From Bacteroidaceae bacterium (GTDB lineage Bacteria > Bacteroidota > Bacteroidia > Bacteroidales > Bacteroidaceae): a stretch of DNA of 39,194 nt. The notes beneath the pieces were generated by a model, which ran no database searches, had not been told where the DNA came from, and was given only the letters and a program-made list of their open reading frames with translations. Shown here piece after piece: positions 32,803-39,194 of this stretch (its first letter is position 1; each line of letters starts with the position of its first letter). The DNA is taken from assembly GCA_017541025.1 (NCBI GenBank), contig JAFXZY010000036.1, forward strand, positions 1 to 39,194. Reading direction: 5' to 3'. The position numbers and the translations under genes are program-made.

Positions 32803-33805
32803 AGGACACGGCGACGACGCATACAAGTACCAGGGCATAAGGGTCAATTTCAGTTCCAATGTCTATAATCATTTCTGCCATGAAGGGCTATTCTGCTATT
32901 TGGCCGACAAGTTGGACAATGTGGTTTCTTATCCAGAGCCTGCGCCTGCCCGTCTGGAGAAATGTATTGCCCAACTGTTGAACTTGGAGCACGAAGAAGT
33001 CTGCGTCACCAATGGGGCTACCGAGGCAATTTACCTGATTGCCCAGACTTTCAGGGGCAAGAGTTCGTCTATCCTCATGCCCACATTCTCTGAGTATCGT
33101 GATGCCTGCCAGATTCACGGACATAAGATACATTCCATTCATAACTCCCAGCTCTCCACTCTCGATTCTCAACTTATCTGGCTTTGCAATCCCAATAATC
33201 CAACGGGGACTGTTCTCGATAAGGACCAGTTGATACAGGCTATACAGCAACATCCCCAGTCACTTTATGTTCTGGATGCCAGCTATGCGCCATTTACAGA
33301 GGAACCTTTGCTGAATGCTGCGGAAGCCTGTATGTTTCCCAACGTCCTGATGTTGCATTCTATGACCAAGGAATATGCTATCCCTGGTTTGCGCCTGGGT
33401 TATATTACCGCTCATAAGAATCTTTTGAGTGAGGTAAGGCGACAACGTATGCCTTGGTCTGTCAACCAGGTGGCTATAGATGCGGGTTATTACCTTTTAG
33501 GTCACCCCGAAGAGTTTCGTTTGCCCTTGCACGAGTTAATGCATGAGCGACAGCGTGTAGCTGATAAACTGTCTGCACTGGGTTGTATCGAGGTCTGGCC
33601 CTCGCAGACCCATATCCTACTCTGTAAGCTTAGAATGGGCAAGGCTGCTGCCCTGAAAGAGTATCTGGCAAAGGAACATGGTTTGCTGATACGCGATGCC
33701 AGCAATTTCGAAGGGCTTGACGATTCTTTCTTCCGCATTGCCGTTCAAGAGAAGACCGAAAACGATTTGTTATTACACGCAATAGAGAAATGGCTATGCC
33801 TGTAG
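32795..33805 (+). CDS. cobD: CobD-like PLP-dependent threonine-phosphate decarboxylase, 336 aa
   Basis: Fold-type I PLP enzyme of the HisC/CobD group, expected to make (R)-1-amino-2-propanol phosphate for the nucleotide loop. Visible blocks are NFSSNVYNHFCHEGL, CVTNGATEAIYLIA, LCNPNNPTG and the PLP Lys in HSMTKEYAIPGLRLGY, with the final Arg in FFRIAVQ. Its place between cobQ and cbiB supports CobD over histidinol-phosphate aminotransferase. The start overlaps the cobQ 3' end. A degenerate heptamer array (33143-33170) encodes NSQLSTLDSQL before the PLP-binding region. Confidence 0.85.
   Translation: MIEGHGDDAYKYQGIRVNFSSNVYNHFCHEGLFCYLADKLDNVVSYPEPAPARLEKCIAQLLNLEHEEVCVTNGATEAIYLIAQTFRGKSSSILMPTFSEYRDACQIHGHKIHSIHNSQLSTLDSQLIWLCNPNNPTGTVLDKDQLIQAIQQHPQSLYVLDASYAPFTEEPLLNAAEACMFPNVLMLHSMTKEYAIPGLRLGYITAHKNLLSEVRRQRMPWSVNQVAIDAGYYLLGHPEEFRLPLHELMHERQRVADKLSALGCIEVWPSQTHILLCKLRMGKAAALKEYLAKEHGLLIRDASNFEGLDDSFFRIAVQEKTENDLLLHAIEKWLCL
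33143..33170 (+). repeat. Heptamer array in the cobD-like gene
   Basis: Four degenerate units (AACTCCC, AGCTCTC, CACTCTC, GATTCTC). It is read in the same frame as the cobQ array, giving NSQLSTLDSQL, nearly identical to NSQLSTLNSQL in CobQ. Confidence 0.65.
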
Positions 33806-33820
33806 ATTATTTAATTATAG

Positions 33821-33855
33821 GCTCTCCTCTTTTGGGGAGCGGGGAGAGGGGCCTT
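33821..33855 (+). repeat. GC-rich palindromic element in the cbiB N-terminus
   Basis: GCTCTCCTCTTTTGGGGAGC followed by GGGGAGAGGGGCC is the same element type as 3495-3526. Read as GSPLLGSGERGLLF, ahead of the first membrane segment. Confidence 0.7.
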
Positions 33856-34085
33856 CTCTTCACTTTATTGTTGGGCTGGCTGCTTGACCTCCTTCTGGGA
33901 GACCCCGCCAGGCTCCCGCATCCTGTTGTGGGGTTCGGAAAGGCCATTGCTTTCTGCGAACACAGGCTCAATAGGGGAAGCCATCGGAAAGTGAAAGGTG
34001 CCTTCGTTGCCATTGGGTTAATTGCTGTGACTTATATCGCAACTTGCTTCCTATGCTATGTACTTAATTACATCGGCCGCACATT

Positions 34086-34106
34086 CTTCACTCTTCACTC
34101 TTCACT
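34086..34106 (+). repeat. Three perfect CTTCACT heptamers at the cbiB frame break
   Basis: Units at 34086-34092, 34093-34099 and 34100-34106. The frame before the array and the frame after it differ by an offset that one extra 7-nt unit corrects. A T7 tract at 34129-34135 lies beyond the premature stop and cannot by itself explain the break. Confidence 0.8.
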
Positions 34107-34784
34107 TGCTTCTTCGAAGCCTTAATCGTTTTTTTCTGCCTTGCCGGCACCACCCTTATCCGTGAGGTCCGTGCTGTCTTTCTTGCTCTTGATCGCTCGT
34201 TGGAGGAAGGCCGTAAGCAAGTTGCTCGCATCGTAGGGCGAGATACTTCAGAACTCTCGGCTCAGGAAGTGAGAACGGCGGCCTTGGAAACCTTGGCAGA
34301 GAATCTCAGCGATGGCGTGATAGCTCCGCTCTTCTGGTTTGCTTTTTTGGGCGTACCTGGCATGTTGGCGTATAAGATGGTTAACACCCTTGACTCGATG
34401 ATTGGTTATAAGACAGACCGTTATAAGGACTTCGGTTGTTGGGCGGCACACATCGACGATATTGCAAACTATATCCCCGCCCGTCTTACCGCCTTGCTGA
34501 TGGTTGTTGTGGCAGGCAAGCCACAACTGGCGAGCTTTGTGTGGAGGAACGGCCGCCGCCACGCTTCGCCCAACAGCGGTTATCCGGAAGCGGCTCTCGC
34601 TGGCATCTTGAACTGTCGTTTTGGTGGTTCTCATTATTACTTTGGCCAACTCTTTGATAAACCCTATATTGGCAACAATGACCGCCCCCTCACCACCACC
34701 GACATGCGGACCGCGATCCGCGTGAACCGCACGGCAGAGGTGCTGATGCTCCTCATTGTTATTGCCGTTCAGATAATCGTAACT

Positions 34785-35824
34785 TTAACGTGAGTTCGAT
34801 GAATTCGTATTAGAAGAGTGTGAGTTGATTATCAGTGTATTTGACGACTTGTATGGCAGGTTTCTTCGGGAAGCAGCAGTATGCCGCAATAGCAGACATG
34901 GCGTTGACGAAGAAGTTGTCAAAACACCTGTGTCTGGAGTGCTCCACCTGTGCAATGTTCTTCAACTCATCATTGATTGTCTCTATGATAGCCCGCTTCC
35001 TGAGCAGCACCCTGTCCGATACAGACATCAGCGCACCCTTCATGTTGCTCTTGAGTTTGGTGATGAGCTGTATTCCGTCCACAAAGAGTTTTTGGAAAAG
35101 CCCCTTGCTGATGTATCCCTTGTCGCCGACCAGCTTGCCGTAAAGGAAATCCGTAAATGCCTTGTACTCCAGCGGCTTCCTGTCGTCTACATCCCCAGGC
35201 GTAATCATGAAGTTGAGCAATTCGCCCATCTCGTTGCAGATGAGATGGAGCTTGAAGCCGAAAAACCATCCCATGGAGCATTTCCCGCGCTGGGCGATGC
35301 CTTTGAAAACCTTGTGAATGTGAATGCGCTGGTTTTTTGCACACACGCAGCGGCGTACTGTCCACGAAGCTGATGCCAGTGTATTTGCCCAAAAGCACCT
35401 TCTTGATGAAGATTGTCAGGGGAATGGCTACGGTGCGCTCCAGTTCCACGAAGCGGTTATAGGAAACAACACGTGGGAAGAGGTGGCGGAGGTGCTTGCA
35501 GACGTGCTCCAAATAGAAATGCTTGAGGCAGCGATAGCCTGAGTCATGGAAAAGAATCATGATAAGCATGACTTCCGCCTTCGAAAGCGTACCGTCGCGG
35601 TGATATTTCCGTTTGGAAGGGGCCTCTATGGTATATTTCTTCGTCATACGGTCAAAAAACTTGCAGAATTCATCCGCCATAAAGAAAATTTCCGTAACTT
35701 TGTCCTCGGTGAGCATAGCGATTATTGTTTGTACTACTTTAGTAGTTTGGGCACTATAAAGGTACAACAATTTTCGCTAATCACCAAATATTTAGACAAT
35801 TATATTTCGTCGAACTCACGTTAA
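34785..35824 (-). mobile_element. IS982-family insertion sequence
   Basis: The ends are imperfect inverted repeats: TTAACGTGAGTTCGATGAA (34785-34803) and its near reverse complement at 35806-35824 (18 of 19 match). One transposase gene lies inside. No clear target duplication was found; the exact outer edge is uncertain by a few bases because both ends read TTAA. It sits at the last codons of cbiB, and the cbiB stop TGA (34791-34793) is inside the left repeat. Confidence 0.8.
34810..35716 (-). pseudogene. IS982-family transposase, frameshifted
   Basis: A DDE transposase in two frames. The upstream part has MLTEDKVTEIFFMADEFCKF and the first catalytic Asp in ISFVDSTPLRVC. The downstream part has GKCSMGWFFGFKLHL, the second Asp in LVGDKGYISKG and the Glu in RAIIETINDELKN. 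The break is at a run of six A residues on the coding strand (35333-35338); five would give the usual RVCKNQRI. Because the needed shift is +1, a programmed -1 shift at the A run does not explain it. Probably inactive, unless the extra base is a sequencing error. Confidence 0.8.
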
Positions 35825-35871
35825 TTACGTTTTATTGTCAAAGATTAAAGGTAAATCTTATGTAATAGTTA

Positions 35872-35879
35872 TATCTTTG
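35872..35879 (+). promoter_or_regulatory. -7 box upstream of the GH106-like gene
   Basis: TATCTTTG matches TAnnTTTG, 40 nt before the start codon. No -33 element at the usual spacing was recognised. The gene lies just downstream of the IS right end. Confidence 0.5.
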
Positions 35880-35919
35880 CAACAGAAATATAAACTTTAT
35901 CTAGCATCTAATCGATAAT

Positions 35920-38814
35920 ATGAAAGGAAAAGCCCTTGCAGGAGTCTTGTTTGCGCTATTATTATTTTTCCCACAGGTGATAGACGCACAGGAGGTTTTT
36001 AGTACACGTGATTTTAGTCTGCCGGAAATGAAATGGCGTCCCATACCACTCTGGTTCTGGAATAATACCACCATTGCGGGTGGTGAATTGGAGAAGCAGT
36101 TGGAGCAAATGGTGAAAACCGACTATTATGGCGGCTGTGCCATCCTTCCTTTTGGTGAAGGGTTTCGCCCAGGCTACCTGTCGGATGACTATTTCACGCT
36201 CTACGGCCGTGCCATGGAAACAGCCCGCCGGTTAGGAGCACATATGTCGATATATGACGAATACGGATTTCCCAGTGGGAGTATGGGAGCTATAAACGGG
36301 TCCGGGGTGACAACCTTTAAGAACAATCATCCCGGACATACGGTAAAACGGCTCGACAAGACTGAGTATACGGCTACTGGAGGGACGACATTCTCCCGAA
36401 AAATATCGCAGACAGGAAAACTGATGAGTCTGGTGGCATGGAATAAAACATCGAACGAGATTGTCAGCCTTCGCCAATACCTCTCGTCGGACAACCAGTT
36501 AACCTGGGAAGTGCCGGAAGATGGTAACTGGAGGGTGATGGTGTTCCAATGTGTGACAGACGGTGATCCCAATGTGGACTATCTGTCTTCCGAGGCTGTA
36601 AGTCTCTTTATCAAAGATACTCACGAGGCCTATTATTCCCGTTTCCCGGAGTATTTCGGTCAGACGGTGCTATCCACCTTCTTTGATGAACCCACCATGT
36701 ACCGCGCTCAGGGGCGTATGTGGACCAACGACTTCAACGAGCAATTCGAGGCTTTGTATGGCTTCTCGCCCGAGACGCTTTACCCTGCACTTTGGTATAA
36801 TATCGGTACTACGACGGCCGGAGCCCGCAACCTGCTCTTCGGCATGCATACAGAACTCTATGCGCGCGGCTTCATGGGTACTATCAGCTCATGGGCAGAA
36901 GAACATGGAATATTGTGTACCGGACATCAGGATCAGGAGGAGATAGCAAACCCCACTAGCGTGGCTGGCGACCTGATGAAAGTGGGAAAGTATATGAATA
37001 TGCCTGGTATTGATAAGATAGGTGGCGGACGTCCGACAGAGAATTTCTATAAGGTTGTTTCCTCTTCGGCTAACAACTGGGACAAAGACTATGTGATGTC
37101 CGAAACATACGGCGCGATGGGAAATATTCCTTTCGAGACAATGTATCAGGTAGCCATAGACCAATACACCAAGGGCATCAACCATCTGATTCCGCATGCA
37201 GTATGGTACAACGACCAGAATGTTACATTTCTCCCGGAACTTTCTTGGCGCAATTCACTCTATAATGCGGGTCTGCCCAGGTTTAATAGGTTCCTGTCGC
37301 GTTTGAACTATATGCTGGCTCGTCCAGGACGTCATGTAGCCGACGTAGCAGTGCTCTATCCCATCGAAACTCTGTATGCGGGACATTATCTGGATGGTCC
37401 TAAAGGATACTATGAAGGAGGCGTCGAGGTTCCCGGGACAGATTATCCTGTGGTTTCGCATTTGCTGACGGATGAACTGGGTGTTGACTTCACCTATCTT
37501 CATCCCGAAGTGCTGAACGAACGCTGCTCGGTAGAAGACGGACGACTGGTCTTGAATAATAATGTGAACAGGGAAACGTTCTCAACAATGATTCTGCCTG
37601 GTGTAAAGACTATTTCTCTGCACAACATGAAGATGATAGAGGCCGCCTGGAGGGCCGGTATGACCATAATCTTCACCACTCAGAAACCAAGTGTCTGTGC
37701 TGACTTCAACGGCGACAATGAAGAAATAAGGAAGATAGTGGAAAGTATGTTGGCCGGTGAAGAGAACTGCGGAAAGGCCGTCTTTGTTGCTCAGCCCTCA
37801 GCCGTGAATCTAAGAAAGGCTCTACAACAAAGTTCTGTTCCTGCCGACCTTGCTTTCTCAAAAGTGGCACAACCCTTCAACTATATTCACAAAATCATTC
37901 AAGGATATGATGTCTATCTTTTTGGGAACATCGATGCAAGCACTATATCCAACACCATTTCTTTGCGTTCCCCTATACGACATGCTATGCTACTGAACCC
38001 ACATACAGGCGAATGTACAGAAGCACAGCTGACCGAAGGTGAAGAAGGGCGTCAGTTGCTGGAATTGGGTCTGCGGCCTAACCAATGCATGTTTTTGGTT
38101 GATGCAGGTCTCATAGAGCAGGACGGTACCCAGGAGGAGGTTATTGACAAGCCCCTCTCTTATTCCATAGAAGCAAAGGTTCGCATAGAGAAGTTATCTG
38201 GAAGCATCTGCTTTGCCGGGAGCGATGACAACAGTCACTGTATGTGGCAGTTCAACGTTTCAGATGCTACAAAGCCCCGTTTACGTCCCCATCGTTGGTT
38301 TGGGGGGAGTGTTACCGTGTTGGGCGAGGTGACATTGCCCAAGGAAGCACGTATTCAACGTAGTGCTATCTTCAATGTTAAGATAGTGGTGGAGAACGAG
38401 CAGTGTGTAAAGACCTACATCAACGATATTCTGGTAGATGAGCGTGAGGGAAGTTTCCCCTATGGCAGATTCGGTTTCCGGCAGGCACACGATGATTTGT
38501 ACGGATCTGAAGAAACGGCCCGATTCGATGATGTAAAGGTAACGGTAAACGGAGTGAAGGTGTTTGACGAGAATTTTTCGGGTGTTAACCCTTTCAGTGC
38601 CGGTAGTATTACGGGCGGGTGGCTACGTGTACAGGGAAGCATGTCACGCGATATCCTGGCATGGATAAAAGAATTACCTGACCTTCTTACGTCTGTTATA
38701 ATACCTGATCACCCGGCAAATAACTCACATTTGTGGAGCCTTTCAGGAAGACCTCTTACTACAGTCCCCAGAAATGATGTTTACATACAGAACGGACGGA
38801 AACAGTTAAGGTGA
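35920..38814 (+). CDS. Exported GH106-like glycoside hydrolase (alpha-L-rhamnosidase type), 964 aa
   Basis: A signal peptide (FALLLFFPQVIDAQ) is followed by the GH106 pattern: WRPIPLWFWNNTTIAGGELE, CAILPFGEGFRPGYL, YDEYGFPSGSMGAING, STFFDEPTMY and GHQDQEEIANPTSVAGD. Residues about 740-905 form a jelly-roll or LamG-like domain (YSIEAKVRIEKLSG, FGFRQAHDDLYGSEETARFD). The last 30 residues (LWSLSGRPLTTVPRND, YIQNGRKQL) resemble the short C-terminal tail seen on many Prevotella secreted proteins. Likely attacks rhamnose-containing plant polysaccharides such as pectins; specificity is inferred from family only. Confidence 0.8.
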   Translation: MKGKALAGVLFALLLFFPQVIDAQEVFSTRDFSLPEMKWRPIPLWFWNNTTIAGGELEKQLEQMVKTDYYGGCAILPFGEGFRPGYLSDDYFTLYGRAMETARRLGAHMSIYDEYGFPSGSMGAINGSGVTTFKNNHPGHTVKRLDKTEYTATGGTTFSRKISQTGKLMSLVAWNKTSNEIVSLRQYLSSDNQLTWEVPEDGNWRVMVFQCVTDGDPNVDYLSSEAVSLFIKDTHEAYYSRFPEYFGQTVLSTFFDEPTMYRAQGRMWTNDFNEQFEALYGFSPETLYPALWYNIGTTTAGARNLLFGMHTELYARGFMGTISSWAEEHGILCTGHQDQEEIANPTSVAGDLMKVGKYMNMPGIDKIGGGRPTENFYKVVSSSANNWDKDYVMSETYGAMGNIPFETMYQVAIDQYTKGINHLIPHAVWYNDQNVTFLPELSWRNSLYNAGLPRFNRFLSRLNYMLARPGRHVADVAVLYPIETLYAGHYLDGPKGYYEGGVEVPGTDYPVVSHLLTDELGVDFTYLHPEVLNERCSVEDGRLVLNNNVNRETFSTMILPGVKTISLHNMKMIEAAWRAGMTIIFTTQKPSVCADFNGDNEEIRKIVESMLAGEENCGKAVFVAQPSAVNLRKALQQSSVPADLAFSKVAQPFNYIHKIIQGYDVYLFGNIDASTISNTISLRSPIRHAMLLNPHTGECTEAQLTEGEEGRQLLELGLRPNQCMFLVDAGLIEQDGTQEEVIDKPLSYSIEAKVRIEKLSGSICFAGSDDNSHCMWQFNVSDATKPRLRPHRWFGGSVTVLGEVTLPKEARIQRSAIFNVKIVVENEQCVKTYINDILVDEREGSFPYGRFGFRQAHDDLYGSEETARFDDVKVTVNGVKVFDENFSGVNPFSAGSITGGWLRVQGSMSRDILAWIKELPDLLTSVIIPDHPANNSHLWSLSGRPLTTVPRNDVYIQNGRKQLR

Positions 38815-38842
38815 GGCTCATTCTTGACTGATACTGGAATAT

Positions 38843-39194
38843 TTATTCTTCTAAGGTCTTTAGGGCCTGGTAGATAAGGATGTCGTTGGGATAGGTGAGC
38901 TTGAAATTCATAATGTCGCCTTGTGCAATATGAAGGGGCAGGAAGCCCAATTCGTTGGCTAAGGTAAAAAGGCTCTGAGCTTTGGTAATCCCCTTCTCTT
39001 TAGCTTTCTCCATCATCTCCTTCAACGTTTTTAACGGGAAGGTGTGAGGTGTTTGGGCTCTGAGTAGATTCTCACGGGGAACATAGCTGTCACTGGAGCT
39101 CCCATTCTCGCTGACCAGAAAAGCTTCCTGACTACGGACTGCTGTGATGGCATTTCCGTGTGTCAGACAAACGGCAATGTTACGGCTGATAACA
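38843..39194 (-). CDS. 3' part of an IspD/TarI-like cytidylyltransferase, cut by the window edge
   Basis: The visible 116 codons are the C-terminal half: LTHGNAITAVRSQEAF, RENLLRAQTPHTFPLKTLKE and the end FKLTYPNDILIYQALKTL. These match IspD-family enzymes, where RxQTPQ/H and the final KLT-xxD segment contact substrate. The stop is at 38843. Whether it is IspD (isoprenoid precursor) or a ribitol-phosphate cytidylyltransferase cannot be told; the THGNAI and QTPHTF wording leans to the TarI-like side. Confidence 0.7.
   Translation of the reverse strand, partial: VISRNIAVCLTHGNAITAVRSQEAFLVSENGSSSDSYVPRENLLRAQTPHTFPLKTLKEMMEKAKEKGITKAQSLFTLANELGFLPLHIAQGDIMNFKLTYPNDILIYQALKTLEE

Larger units (their letters stand above)
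33790..34793 (+). pseudogene. cbiB: Adenosylcobinamide-phosphate synthase CbiB, frame broken at a heptamer array
   Basis: CbiB joins the aminopropanol arm to cobyric acid in the inner membrane. The first part (to the stop at 34123-34125) holds LLGWLLDLLLGDPARLPHP and GFGKAIAF. The second part, in another frame, reads ALIVFFCLAGTTLIREV, SAQEVRTAALETLAENLSDG, MVNTLDSMIGYKTDRYKDFG and HASPNSGYPEAALAG. The frames meet at three CTTCACT units (34086-34106). Adding one unit, or losing two, would join them into one normal CbiB. The N-terminus carries a palindromic element (33821-33855), and the stop codon lies inside the flanking IS982 end. It is either a pseudogene, a phase-variable gene in its off state, or a sequencing error. 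Confidence 0.8.

Noticed and set aside
34129-34135. T7 tract as the cause of the cbiB frame break
   Set aside because: The premature stop at 34123-34125 lies before the tract, so a change in the tract could not restore reading.
35333-35338. Programmed frameshift in the IS982 transposase at A6
   Set aside because: The second frame is reached by a +1 shift, not the -1 shift typical of A-run slippery sites. One extra A explains it more simply.

Overview
The window looks like a chromosomal segment of a gut Bacteroidales bacterium, most probably Prevotella or a close relative. The signs are: promoters of the Bacteroidetes type (TTTG, about 20 nt, TAnnTTTG), A-rich leaders without Shine-Dalgarno sequences, a BtuG-type cobalamin uptake operon, TonB receptors, a Na+-pumping oxaloacetate decarboxylase operon, and secreted GH20 and GH106-like glycosidases. 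No rRNA, tRNA or CRISPR array was seen.

Layout. 1-5.8 kb is an accessory block of small genes typical of Bacteroidales mobile or prophage-like clusters: a DUF3127 protein, a Cys-rich protein, a VirE-N/DUF3987 primase-helicase-like protein and a P5-like protein. 5.9-9.2 kb carries a small membrane protein on the minus strand, then on the plus strand a small exported protein, a DPP-IV-like S9 peptidase and a small HExxH membrane protein. 9.2-20.6 kb is minus strand: oadG-oadA-oadB, a nitroreductase fused to a class II ribonucleotide reductase C-terminal domain and coupled to dnaA, an MCE/MlaD protein with an amidase, a TonB receptor, and asnA. 21.0-34.8 kb is a plus-strand vitamin B12 operon behind a promoter and a short cobalamin riboswitch: DUF4465-like protein, btuG, PKD-like lipoprotein, btuB, btuF, btuC, a GH20 hexosaminidase, btuD, cobQ, a cobD-like aminotransferase and cbiB. 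It ends at an IS982-family element. A GH106-like glycosidase and the 3' part of an IspD-like cytidylyltransferase follow.

The most unusual property is what is scattered over these genes. At least three classes of short dispersed repeats occur, and many copies lie inside open reading frames without breaking them: (i) GC-rich nested palindromes of the CTCCCCCAAAGGGGGAG type, (ii) arrays with a 7-nt period, and (iii) AACGAT/GTTAAC arrays. Two unrelated proteins share the 12-residue peptide VLPQRGSGEGAF because each carries an identical 32-nt palindromic copy in the same frame. CobQ and the CobD-like protein share the peptide NSQLSTL from heptamer arrays. In cbiB the frame is broken next to three CTTCACT heptamers, and one more copy would restore it, which suggests a slippage switch in corrinoid salvage.

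How the genes work together: surface lipoproteins and BtuG/BtuB capture and import corrinoids, BtuFCD moves them across the inner membrane, and CobQ, CobD and CbiB remodel cobyric-acid-level intermediates. All calls come from reading the sequence; none was confirmed by database search.
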